Assembly (NCBI GenBank): GCA_007115705.1
Contig: QXEO01002115.1
Coordinates: forward strand, 2,449,340-2,513,339
DNA: 64,000 nt
Reading direction: 5' to 3'
Source of the DNA: Dactylis glomerata
Lineage: Eukaryota > Streptophyta > Magnoliopsida > Poales > Poaceae
The notes under the pieces are model-generated. The model had not been told where the DNA came from. It saw only the letters and a list, made by a program, of their open reading frames with translations, and did not search any database. A program made the translations under genes and the position numbers. This document shows positions 48,031 through 59,185 of the stretch, in pieces (the stretch's first letter is position 1; each line of letters begins with the position of its first letter).

Positions 48031-48255
48031 GTGATTTACGGTTGAGGTCGCCAGGGGTAGAGGTATCTAGTACTTTACCCCATATAGCAATCCCAGTCTA
48101 ACTGACAGTGGACCCAAAAAAATGAAGTAAAAGCCCAAGTAGATAAACATGGACAACTGTTATTTTATTTACGGGGCAGATTAAGGCTGCTACATGTCTT
48201 CCTCCCCTGTCTCACTTCCCACTTCACAGTCCCAACCCTAAGCTCACCGTAGCTC

Positions 48256-48729
48256 ATGGCACTGCCACCGCTGACGCTCCAATATCAAGCCCCCATCCGG
48301 CAGGCAATGACTTGCCTTGTCAAAGCCGGTGTGCAGGTGCCAATAGCGGCTGTCATGAACTTCCCCAAGTTGGCGTTGTCGGTGGGGGCGTTGCAGGCGG
48401 GGAGGAGGGTTTCCCCAAGGTCTAGATGCCCACCGGCTCTGTCTGAGGTAAGGGCTATGAAGCTGAAGTGGGGTAAGCTGGGGAAGCATGGTCGTCGGCC
48501 ATTCACCGGCTTCCCGGCGTCGAAGACCAACAAGAACTTGCCGCGGGCGAGGAAGCGGGCCATATCGAGTTCTACGATATGGCGTGTTTATGCGCCGCCG
48601 GCAAACCACAACTACACTGATCTATCATTGCGACTGCGGTTTACCAGGAAATACGACCCCTATCAAGAGCTGCCTTACTACTCGTTTGAAGAATGCCTCG
48701 CAGCGGCGTTGCTGGTCAGGTTCAACTAG
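48256..48729 (+). CDS. Hypothetical protein, 157 residues
   Basis: Uninterrupted ORF with an ATG in a favourable context after a CT-rich leader. The product is basic in the middle (MKLKWGKLGKHGRRPFTGF, RARKRAISSS) and ends KYDPYQELPYYSFEECLAAALLVRFN. No domain recognised. The opposite strand also has long ORFs, so coding is not certain. It may be a gene fragment carried by a repeat. Confidence 0.35.
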   Translation: MALPPLTLQYQAPIRQAMTCLVKAGVQVPIAAVMNFPKLALSVGALQAGRRVSPRSRCPPALSEVRAMKLKWGKLGKHGRRPFTGFPASKTNKNLPRARKRAISSSTIWRVYAPPANHNYTDLSLRLRFTRKYDPYQELPYYSFEECLAAALLVRFN

Positions 48730-50060
48730 ACGCTTTTTCACCAGAAGCGCGGAAAGCCCTCCTCCCCCAAGGGCGAGTGCAGCCACCCGAGGAAGGGGAA
48801 GCCACGACATGCATGCTGAATGGAGAAAAGCAGTAGGAGTTAGGCGGGAAGGGAAATTGTTCAGTTCTGGTTGATTTAGCAATGAACTTTAGCCCTTCGC
48901 AGCATTTTGGTATGCCAACTTCCAAGAAGGTTGCTCTCCCCTAGTTTCTTCAGTTAAGTATAGTTAGTGTTAGATTAACTCTGAAGAATAGCTTTTGTAT
49001 AGACAAGGCTAAAGCCGCCTTTTGTGTTACTAACTAGCTTCTGTAAGTTTGAAGCAACCAAATATTATGAACTTTCAGATTTAGTGTTTCTCCTTTAATT
49101 TTAGATCTAAAATCTACATTTATTGTTCTTCATTTTTGAGATTCGCATTTATAGAGATGAATTCGGTGAAAATTGACATAACAAGAAACTAGATGTTCAT
49201 GAGATTCCGCCACCAAGTCCACAGGAACGGCCACCACCGCCGTCGCCATTAGAGACAGCTAGCCGATCTCCTCTGAGATTGCCGCGCTTCCATTCGTGTC
49301 GTCACCATTAGAGACATTAGAGGGGGCGATTCTAGATCTCCTATCTGGGGAGCTCAGATATGTGGGGGAAGGGAGGAGCCGGAACTGCGACCTGGGGAGC
49401 CCTTGCCACTATGTGGGAGATCCTAGCACCAGGGTGGTGTCAGCAACGGGGAGCTCGATTCCGGTGAAGCGACGACGAGCTCGATTCCGGCGTAGTGACG
49501 GCGAGGGGTCGACGGCGAGCTGGGCAGGCAGACAGAACAGGGGAGGATGACAAAACAGGGAAGAAGACAGTGGCAACGGAACTCTAACACTGACAAAGTC
49601 AAGTTCTATTAGAATAACGGGTAAACCTGACAAGGTGGGTTCAGCAAGCGGCAGCGGATCGGGAATTATGAGTTCAAACATTTTCTCCCCAATTCAAACA
49701 CTAGGATTTGGGCTCAAACAAATTTTACCAAAAAAGACCCTCTAAACTATTTGTTAAGGGCTTTTGGACCCCCAGGGTGATTGCAGCGAACTAAGGCACC
49801 TGTGAACCTGTGGCAAGGAACTTGGTGACCGCAAACTGAATAGCCCGCCTGGGTCGGAGCTGGACCGCACCAGCAGGCCGCAGCGCCAGGGCCTCGCTTG
49901 CCAGAGGCTGCCCGCCCCGCCAGAGCCCACTTAGCTAGGCCGGCCTTAGGCTATGCGCTGCAGTTGGGCCAGCGCTGGGCCAGACGCGCCAGGTGCTCGC
50001 TCGCTCGCGAGGCCGGGGCTTGCTCGATCAAGGGCGCAGGCGTGCTCGCCAGCTGATCAG
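48730..50060. other. Intergenic, nothing firmly recognised
   Basis: Short ORFs only. GC-rich 49200-49560 has Arg/Gly-coding shadows on both strands. No terminal repeats or domains were found. Confidence 0.4.
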
Positions 50061-50635
50061 ATCAGCGATCTGATCGATCGTTCTGGAGGCGGCCATAGCG
50101 TGACGAGAGGATTAGGTTTTCTGAAACCACTCCAAGGCACGTGCGTTATAAAAGGACAAGCACCAGATCAGGTCGCGGTGCTGATTTTGATCGACCGCAG
50201 CTGCTTCTCTTTTGTAGCCTTTTGCTCTAGTTTGATTAGTCTTTTTGTCTATCTTTTTCCACCTCACGCGCGTAGGTGAAGCTCTGCCCACAGATACTCT
50301 CCACCATAAGCACCACGTCGTCGTGCTGCTGATTTTATCTACCACTCCACCGCACCTTGCTGGACCGAGGAGCAGGAGTCGTTGCTGCGCTATATGTGTG
50401 CAACACTCGGAGGCGCCGCCCGTTATGGTGCTTGGATTGGATCGGATCGCGAGGAGGAGACGCTAGTATGACTACGCCGACCATGTTCATCTGAACGTTT
50501 CCGCTGTGTGATCTACAAGGGTATGTAGATCTAATCTCTCCCGCTCGTTGTTTTGCATCTCGTATTTCAGATCTTGGCTTGTTCTTGTTCATCTTCGTAG
50601 GAAATTTTTTGTTTTCTATGCTGTAAAACCCTTCA
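50060..50635 (+). repeat. Decayed LTR-like module 1
   Basis: TATA box TATAAAAGG at 50147, a transcribed CT-rich leader, an ATCTACAAGGGTATGTAG donor-like site, and a T-rich end GGAAATTTTTTGTTTTC. It shares this plan with the next two modules. Ends are not defined. Confidence 0.4.
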
Positions 50636-50639
50636 CAAG

Positions 50640-51286
50640 GGCGCCCTAGGGTTTACCCTAGGGGCCGGCGGCTAGGGTTTGGGGCGCCCCTAGGGGAGGC
50701 TCACCCCGGGGAGGTGCTACCTAGCCCCTCCGCCTGTATAAAGGCCCCCAGGACCACTTGGCTCATTCATTCCCTCTCTCATCCCCTCTTCCTCCTGACT
50801 TGGCTCCCACGTTTGGAGCTGTGTCAGTGGGTTGAAGGAAACCTCTCGTGCCGGACGCCGTCGTGCTGCCGGATTTCCAGTCTAAATCCACCTTCTTCCA
50901 CTGCTCTGCTGGACCGGAGCCCGGACGACGTCTATACACCGTATATGTGTAATTCCTTGGAGGTGCCGCTCTTGCGGCACTACGTCGTTGTGCCGGTGCT
51001 GTTGCACTGGTGTCGTCGTGCCATGGCGCCGTGGTGCCATGACATCATGGCGCTATGAAGCCATGCTCGTGCGGTGATGGTCTTCTTCGAATGTACGACT
51101 ACACGACCTTGAGGTCGGCTTCATTTGTCTTCATCGACAACGTTCGTGCGGGAATGTTCCCGCGCACTCGGTCTTCAAGGGTATGAATACTATCACTATT
51201 CCATTACTGTTCAACTACATAGATAGCTCATGGGCTATGGGTGTAGAGAATTTTTTTTGTTTTTTGCTTTGAACCCCTACAATTGC
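50640..51286 (+). repeat. Decayed LTR-like module 2
   Basis: TATA box TATAAAGG at 50737, CTCTCTCATCCCCTC leader, shared segment ACACGACCTTGAGGTCGGCT near 51101, CAAGGGTATGAATAC, then ends GAACCCCTACA at 51286. The shared segment is nearly repeated in module 3. Confidence 0.5.
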
Positions 51287-51339
51287 AAGTATCGCAGAAA
51301 CAAAGAGAATAGGGCATCGACATTTACAGTTCAACGACA

Positions 51340-52391
51340 AAAGACCTTCGTGAATGCACATGGGTCATTATGGACATCCCGGTCCCATTGGTGATCATTC
51401 ACCGGACATGAGTCTCAGTGATGTCTGGAGTATTCCCAAACCGTGGGGTAATACCCTTAAGGGTTCGCTGATGAGTAAGATGGTTTTGGTACATTCAGAA
51501 TTATTGGAGTATCAACAAGAGAGAGAGAGACAGAAAAGTTCCGCGGTGATCCGAAAGTTGTTCGGAAGGTTTCGAAAAGAGTTTTGGAGCAATGGGGATT
51601 AAATAAATAAGCAATTATTATTAATGGAATTAATATTAAATATATTAATTTATTTAATAAATTAAGGAAGCCCACCTTAATTGGGCCCTTTCGGGAAGGG
51701 AGCCCACTAAGGTGGCCGGCCAGGCCTCCCAGATGGGCCCTAAGGGAAATTCACATGGGAGAGCCTAGGGCTAGGGTTTGGGGTGCCCTAGGGCTACTCC
51801 CTCCCTCCCCTAGCCACCGGCCCTAGGTGCCTTGGTGGGGGTAACTTCCCCTCCCTCCTATATAAGGAGGCCTCCTGGAGGAGGAGAGACACACAACTAG
51901 ATTGAGGGAGTTCCTTTGAGGAGCTCTCCTCTCCTCCCCATGCGCCTCCTCTCTCTCACGTCTCTCCCTCTCGTGTGGCTCTCCGAAGAGCTGCATAGGA
52001 GCGAGGACTACTCCACCACTCCACACCATCGTGCTGCGAGAATTCCAGATCTGATCCAAACCGAGCTACTTCTGCAATCTCGGCTAGATCAGAGATTCGG
52101 AGGTCATCATCATTCACCGTATGTGTATGGGTACTCAGAAGGTGCTGCCCTTTGTGGCACCTGGTCGTTGCGTCGGTGTTGTCGCAACATCAAGTTATAC
52201 ACGACCTTGAGGTCGGCTTCATAGGCTTCATCATCAACGCTTGTGCGAGAGTGTAATCCTCACGTTCAGTCTACGAGGGTACGTCACTGATCTCCAGCTA
52301 ATCGGTACAGTATTACTACTAGATAGATCTTGGGCAATTCGGGGTTGCGTAGATAATAAAATTTTGTTATTTGCATCGAACCCCAACATTA
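51340..52391 (+). repeat. LTR-like module 3, possibly a solo LTR
   Basis: TATA box TATATAAGG at 51859, leader, ACACGACCTTGAGGTCGGCT near 52200, CGAGGGTACGT, and the end CATCGAACCCCAACA at about 52391. No primer site or internal region follows, so it may be a solo LTR. The left end is uncertain. Confidence 0.5.
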
Positions 52392-53880
52392 TGTTGTTGC
52401 CAGAGAAAACACGTTCTTTGAAATGAGTGTTGTTAAATCAGTTTTTATTCAAAAATATTTCCATGGACATTAAAATATTTTATGATACCCAATGTATCAA
52501 TGCTTCTTCATATGAATTTATAAAAATCATGTCGCCTTTGATCAAAACGTTGGACCTTTTCCTACTAACGACTCTAGACATAAAACAATGGCGAAGTGCT
52601 TTGTGGTGAAGTTTTTTTCCTGGATATAAAAAATCAACAAGTTGCTGAGTAGGTGAAGGATGGTGAATAACTTGAGATTAGGGATTCTCCTTGCACCCTT
52701 CTATATCAATCACTGCCAAGGTTTGAGAAATTTAAATCACTGTTTTTATCACTATTGAAAGGACGAGATGCCACCTAGAGGGGGAGGGGGGGGGGGGTGT
52801 GAATAGGCATTTTAAAAAATCTATCAAGGATTTGGCTTGTAAGAATGCGGAACTTAAAATAAAGTTTATTTTAAAAGAACAAAATCTAAATAAGCTAGGA
52901 TCAACTAAGTGCACTAATAACAACTAGATCTAAGCAAGATAGCCACAAGATATATTTTATAAGTGATAAACAAGATATAAGTACTTCAAACACGATGACT
53001 ATTACAAGGAAATAAGCTCGGGTTTAGATATAATAGAGGCATGCAGAGACAAAAAATTATCCTGATGTTAACTTACATAAAAGTAAGCTAATCATCGTTG
53101 GATAGGTGCGGGTTATCATGAAGGATCTCGGAATGCTACGAAAGCTCACCTTCTTCTCCGAGCCCCTCATAAAGTTAGAGACCCCTTCTCAGGGCTAGCT
53201 TTTCCTCTACTCCAGAGATGTCAAGCTCCACAACCACTTCACAAGCTATACGAAGGAGAAGCCTAAGCCTCTTCACAATCTTCTCCAAAGAGGTCACTGC
53301 GGCACCAACCGCCAAGCCAACTAGGAGGTCGCCCTCCAAGAGTATCAAGCTCATGATCTCTCACTCGAACAAATTGTAATGGAGAGCTCAACACTATGCA
53401 AAGATGCAAAGCAAGAACACTAAGAAATGAGCTCAAATCCTTCTGTCACAAATCCCGCCAAAGCAACAAATGCTATGGCAAAGTAAGAGAGGAAGACGTT
53501 TTAATATTTTTTCTTTCATAATAATTACAAGTTTAAATAGATCATTTCACATGTATATATTTTTACGTGTCACCTTGTTTATGCGATATAAGTCAACTAA
53601 ACTCAATAATACAAAAATATAAAAATATATTTATGTTGGTATCTTATATATCTTGTGAACTCATAATACCTTTGTAATTTATAGCTACACTTGTATAGTT
53701 GGGGACTACAAGATTTTTAGTTTTATTTACATGTTGCTAGGTGAAGACAAGATTCTTTACTTTTGTCCTAGTTCGATAAAACCAGAGTCACCGCTTATGA
53801 AAACTGTGGCTATCCACATCACTCCATGCTAACTCAACACACATTAGAAGTGGTACAACCAGTGGTTTAGTCTCTGTCAT
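52392..53880. other. Noncoding, repeat-derived
   Basis: No supported gene. A G-rich run lies at 52779-52797 (GGGGG, A, then a run of 12 G), after which the sequence (TGTGAATAGGCATTTT) resembles common grass repeats, but I cannot classify it. Confidence 0.4.
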
Positions 53881-53894
53881 GTCTCGTGTGTGGT

Positions 53895-55480
53895 CTCTTT
53901 GTGGTGATGTTGAGGCAATGTGTGCAACAATCGCGAGCATGCATTTTCTTGTGCTTTTAAGTGAAGATAGGTAAGCAAATCCCTACTTTGTGTCACCCTC
54001 GCCTCTAACCGGCAATTGGAGACCTGTTGCAAGAGATAGCGAAATATTGATTCATTTGACCAATTATGATCATGGCCTAGTAAGTCCACATCCGTGTGTA
54101 GTTCTGGTGGTGGTCTTAGTAGCTTTATCTAGAGGGCACCACGGAGTTTCGCTGAGAGTAGTATGTGGATCATTTGTTGTAAGATCTAGCATAAATACAA
54201 TGACTAAAACGATACTTCACCAGGAGGAAACCTAGGATCTAGCTTTCAGTAGTTAGATCTGGCATCCAGAATGAAAATCATTCTTCTGGCCTTTATATTT
54301 GCACTTGATGATGTCGGCGCAAGTGTGTACTCCCTTCTTGATGATGCTTATTGTGGGTGATGGGGTGATTCTATTGTAGGGTGTCTTTTATCACATCTTG
54401 AAACAGAGGCAAAATCCTTTTTTCGTCAATCTATAAATTAAGAAGAAGATTGTTTCCCAGTTAATATTAGAAAAACGGACGAAAACTGATACAACAAGGG
54501 ACATACTCACTCCAACACTGAAGCAAGCAACCGGTCCCACTCTCTAACACACAAACCAACAAAAACCTGCTCTAACAAAAATGTAATCTAAAATGAGGAG
54601 GGTGTGGTGTTCATCCTAGGTAGAGACACCAAGAGATGAAACTTTCCCTTTCTAAAAAGTAGTGTTTAGATTACAATAGATCCCTTTGCTAAATCCAGAG
54701 AGTCAAACACATAATATTTTGAGAGTGAGATAATTAAACTTAGCACACATGGTGATGTTGAGGCGATATGTGCAACAACCGTGACAATGCATTTTCTTGC
54801 ACTTTTGAGTGAAGCTAGATAAGCAAATCCCTTCTCTGTGTCCCTCGCCTCTACATAGACAATTGAAAACTTGTTGCAAGAGATGGAGAAATATTGATTC
54901 ATGTAATCAATTATGACCGTGGTCGGTGGCCCAATAGGTCCATATCCATGTGCAGTTCCGGTGGTGGTGGTCTTAGTAGCTTTCTCTGGAGGGCACCCGG
55001 GAATTTCCCCGAGGGTAGTAAGTGGATCATTTGTTTCAAAATTTACCGTAAAGACAATAACTAAAACAACATTTCATATTTGGGATGAAACCTACTATCT
55101 AGCCTTCACTAGTTAGATTCTAGCTTTTACACTGAAACTCAATGATGTCGGCGCAAGTGTGTACTCCTTCTTGATGGCATTTACCATGTAAGCGACTAGT
55201 CCCACTCTCGCCGATGGCACGCCAAACGCAACAAGAACACACTACCCTCTAACACACAAACCAATGAATACCCACTCCACCAAAAATGTAATCTAAAATG
55301 AGGAGGTTGTGGTGTGCATCCTAGGCAGACACGAGGAGACGAAACTTTCCTTTTTTTTAAGTAGTGTTTACGTGGTAAAAAAGGTAATGTTTAGATTACA
55401 ATAGATTTCTTTGCTGAATTTAGAGAGTCAAACATATAACATTGAGAGTGAGATCACTAAACTTGGCACACAACGTGCCG
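53895..55480. repeat. Tandem duplication of about 800 bp next to the TPR gene
   Basis: The segment starting GGTGATGTTGAGGC at 53901 recurs at 54751. GATGTCGGCGCAAGTGTGTA at 54312 recurs at 55145. TTTAGATTACAATAGAT at 54665 recurs at 55391 beside the TPR gene end. Two diverged direct copies. The short ORFs inside are not supported as genes. Confidence 0.75.
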
Positions 55481-55524
55481 TAAATACATTTGGCTCATTA
55501 TCAAATATACAACGTGCCTGGCTT

Positions 55525-56467
55525 CTACTGGTCGTGTGACAAGCTGTGAGTAGAGTCGTGTTGTCGAGTCTGCGAATCGGTGCACGACGACACTTGCTCC
55601 TGATTATCTTCTTGTACACAAAACCCAAGCGGCCCTTGGGAGTGGGAATTATTCTCCGTGGCAGTATGCTCTGCGTTGCTGTCGTCCGTGAGTCGATGAT
55701 CTCCTTGCTTGTCCTGATCATTCTCACCAACATGCTCCTCCTCCGACGAGCCGTGTGGCGTTTCCTGCCCGCCATCGTCGTCGTAGCTCTCGTGCTCGTC
55801 CTCCTGTTCTCCATGGATTTCCGTCGAAACGGCCGCAACATCCGCTTTACCGCTGCATGCGACGCTACTGAACTGCTTGGCGACCTTCTCGCTGGCGGAG
55901 ATGACCTTGATGAGATCATCGAGCGACCTGGCCTCCTGCTCCAGCAAGAACTTCTTCTCCTCCATCTCCTCCCTGAGGCTCTCGAGGAGCTCGAGCGCGA
56001 CGGCGTTGTTGGGCTCCAGGGTGAGCACCTCCTGGACGTCGACAGCAGGCCAGGTCGAGGCGGTCCAGCGCCTCGAAGCAGCGCGCCCTCTTGAGGAGCG
56101 CCTTGGTGTACCTGGGCGAAGCCTCGAGGGCCATGTTGCACCGGTCGATGGCCTGGTGGTAGTGGTGCTCGTCCTCGGGGCACTGCGTGTTCATGTGCAT
56201 GTAGCACGCGGCGACGTTGCTGTGGAGCGAGGCGATGTCGTTCTCGTCGTAGGCGCGCGGGGCCCTCGGGGAGAGCCGGATGGCCTCGTCGAACTTGAAG
56301 GCGGCGCCGTCGTAGTCCCGCAGCCGGAACAGGGTCGTGCCTTCCTGCTTCAGCTCCGTCACCAGCTCCACGATGGCGGCAACCTCGTCCTGGGCCGCCT
56401 CCACCTCGTCGTCTTCCTCATGATCCACCGCTGAGACCTGATCCGGCTTCTCTTGGGCGCTGCTCAT
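55525..56467 (-). pseudogene. TPR protein of PHOX/CLMP1 type without PB1 domain, one frameshift
   Basis: The ATG at 56467 opens an acidic N-terminus, then three TPR-like helices pairs: ELKQEGTTLFRLRDYDGAAF, HSNVAACYMHMN, ALEASPRYTKALLKRARCFE and, in the next frame, LTLEPNNAVALELLESLREE. This resembles the TPR block of plant PHOX/CLMP1-like cochaperone proteins. The frame shifts by one base near 56038-56047, between LDRLDLA and the VLTLEPNN helix, so the gene as given would make a truncated product. After the TPRs comes a Glu/Asp/His/Ser-rich tail with no PB1 domain, unlike full PHOX proteins. Without the frameshift the length would be about 313 residues. Single exon. Sequence error is possible. 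Confidence 0.7.
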
Positions 56468-57246
56468 GGCGCAAGGGGATGTTCGGATTGGTTAAGGAAT
56501 TAGCCTCGATCGATCTCTCACAAAAAAAGATCGCTCCCTTTTAGTTTCCTCCTCAACCCATATGTGTGTCTTCTGTATTCTACAAAATATGCGAGCCCCT
56601 GGCCCGGCGTTGTCCCAGATTGGTCTTTCTCATGCATGCCAAATCAAAGGGATGGAGTAGAGGAAGAAGCGGGTGGCGTTAATTGGAAGCCATGTATACC
56701 CATTTCTTTCTTCTTTTCGACACCAATGGGTTTACTGAGCCTTCATGGCCACCCACACGCTTTCCTTGTTCTGGCTTCCATATGTCCACTGACATTGTTT
56801 CTCTCAAGCAACTTCATGCAATTTACTAATTTTGGGAGAGTTGTAAGAGTACTGCTACATCTATGGACAAGCAATGGGTCAAAATTCAACCAACCATTTC
56901 AGTCAGGGCTAAGATTACGCGATTTGTAATTGGTGAGAGCTTAGGCTGGTCATAGCGGATTGTATTATATAGTATTATCAATTTATCATACATATGATAC
57001 CTATATATATGATACTATCTCTAAAGTATAGTGTATCGTGTAGTAGTATCATAGTTGCATTGTATTTATTAAGTTATAAAATCTTAATACAAAATCATGT
57101 ACCAAATCTATTTAACATTAATTATTCTCGTGATATGAGCTATGATACGGTACGTACATATGTTATTCTAATCCACTCTCTTCCTTAATTAGCTGCCACA
57201 TCATTTATCTCTACAAAAGTAGATTACATAATACCGGCTAGCAAAC
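56468..57246. other. Upstream region of the TPR gene with a MITE-like AT-rich segment
   Basis: No gene is supported. At 56940 the sequence GGCTGGTCATAGCGG starts an AT-rich stretch to about 57235 that resembles grass MITEs. A matching inverted end was not found, so it is unclassified. Confidence 0.35.
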
Positions 57247-57709
57247 GGAGCTTGGCTCTGATGGTTGAATTCCGATGGAACCAACCCACCCAGGTTTAAG
57301 TCCTAGATTTGACACATGCATTTCCATTTATCTAGATTTATTCTAGGATTATCCGATGCTATTCTTTCAGTGGTAGGTGACGTGCCCTTTAACAGCGAGG
57401 CGTTTGTGGTGATTTCGTCAACCTCAAGATCTGCCGGCTTAGTCCTTCAAAGGTGCTCATAGGGGTAGGGTGTACATGCATATGTTCATAGGGGTGAGTG
57501 TATGTGCAGTGGCGGACGCAGAAAATAATTAGAGGGTTGGCACACCTCTATAAATTTTTTCACTCCCCATTTGTAATAAAAATATGCTTAAATTAGGAGT
57601 AGAAATTTGTTTTCTCAAATTTTAGGGTGGGCCACGGCCCACCAGGCCTACCCTGTGCGTATGCCCCTGTGTATGTGTATATTTATGAGCGTCTATATTG
57701 TAATGTGTT
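57247..57709 (+). mobile_element. Au-type SINE (interrupted)
   Basis: The body matches my recollection of the plant Au SINE: a tRNA-like head (GCTTGGCTCTGATGGTTG and a B-box-like GGTTTAAGTCCTAGA) and the tail GGTGCTCATAGGGGTAGGGT, then TTCATAGGGGTGAGTG and GAGCGTCTATATTGTAATGTG. It is split by a hAT MITE at 57507-57669. It has the usual length once the insertion is removed (about 290 bp). Confidence 0.7.
57507..57669. mobile_element. hAT-type MITE inserted in the SINE
   Basis: 163 bp, begins CAGTGGCGGACGCA and ends TGCGTATGCCCCTG, imperfect terminal inverted repeats. Perfect 8-bp target duplication TGTATGTG at 57499-57506 and 57670-57677, the size typical of hAT elements. No coding region. 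Confidence 0.85.
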
Positions 57710-59185
57710 CTAGAAAACATAATACTAACTAATACTAGCACTATGGCTAGCCTTAGTGCACTAATTTTGGACGAGACCAACTTCAATAGCTTATGCCCTC
57801 TTGGACATCACCCTCTAATCCCATTCCCATCCCCGAGGCTCGTAGAAGATTTCACCACGGTGAGTTGACAAGATGAGCAGTATTCTTCCTATTTATGTCC
57901 GTACTTGGCAAATACTATCACAACTCAGAAATATGCATGCATGCAACGGTCAATCAATTTCTCTCTTTACAAATTCCATCTAACCGGCACCGGTACTTAC
58001 CGGGCATCGTATCCACCGTTCAGTGCCATTCAGCGCCTTGTGATTCATGCTAAGTTGCTCTGGCATTTTATACGATATATCTTTCATAGTAAATGAAACA
58101 ATAATGAAATCTTGTCGTATCAATACAAATTTTAGATCTTATTACGACATCGTTTTACTCTCAGAAATATACCACAATAATTTGAATTAAGTCAAGTATG
58201 GCGGGGAAATTAGCACGAATCACGAAGTGTTGGACGGCTGATGCGATGCTGGTAAGTACCAGCGCCGTACGTGAGAAAAAGCGCGTTCGCCATCCAACAG
58301 TAAGACGTTGCACCCATCAAGGACAAGCCAATTGATGTTCACCCTATTTCCAAATATTTATTACTAGCCATGGAGGAGCATCGACACGTGTTTATAAAGA
58401 AGATATACACTCAATAACACAATAGTCTCGTGCTAAGAGTCAACCACAGGAATGGGGGAGAGGGGCAAAAGAAGGAAAACCCAAGACGACCAGGGTTTCT
58501 ATCTCCTCTGTTGGCGCGGCTGGCCGCCGCCGGTCCACCCCGCATCCGGTGGCCTTTCAAGACTTGGAGATATGGTGAACCCGATCTCTCACTGGCGGAA
58601 GGGTTTATGTTTCTTGTTTTACATTATGATGTCTTCTTTAGGATGGTAAGGTGGCAGAGACATGCTGAACTAGTTAGAATAAGGTCCGCCCCAACCTCCT
58701 TGCTCTAGTTGTGTGTCTAGCTCCGGCGGAGGCCGCATGGAGTTGTGTGATCGACGAATCTTCTTGGATCCGATCGGTTTTTGCGTTCTTTTGTTTGGTT
58801 TTAAGTTTGACTCTCATCGTTGGTGTTGCTCTGATGCGTTGGCCTTTTGGGGACTTACCACGACAACTTCCTATCTATTTAGTACAATAAGCTTTGCCTG
58901 ACTAGCTGATGGATGGCCAAGACGGCGTGCGCGTCTTCGGGTCGCATCTGCAATCGTGGGTAGGTCGTCCTAGAACATAGTATTTGAAATTTTCATTACT
59001 TCTGAAACTCTTTGTAATAATGTTGATGATTATTAATCGATCAGCTATATATTTTGCCAAAAAAAAGCCTCCTGCTAAAAACACAATACATGAAATGAAC
59101 TCAACGCGTGAACAACACCACAGTTCACTTATTCAAACACCGACACTTACGGAGATTGCTAGAACTGATACGCGCACGATGATAG
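57710..59185. other. Noncoding 3' flank of the PAL gene with unassigned sequence
   Basis: No firm gene. The stretch 58430-59070 resembles the 3' end of a transcribed repeat and ends in an A run near 59065, but I cannot place it in a family. The ORF at 58430-58708 is short and lacks a domain. Confidence 0.35.

Noticed and set aside
52779..52797. G-rich run as a quadruplex regulatory element
   Set aside because: It is essentially one long homopolymer within decayed repeat sequence, with no gene nearby to regulate.
55546..56434. Plus-strand ORFs of 182 and 185 residues opposite the TPR gene
   Set aside because: Antisense shadows of a recognisable TPR frame.
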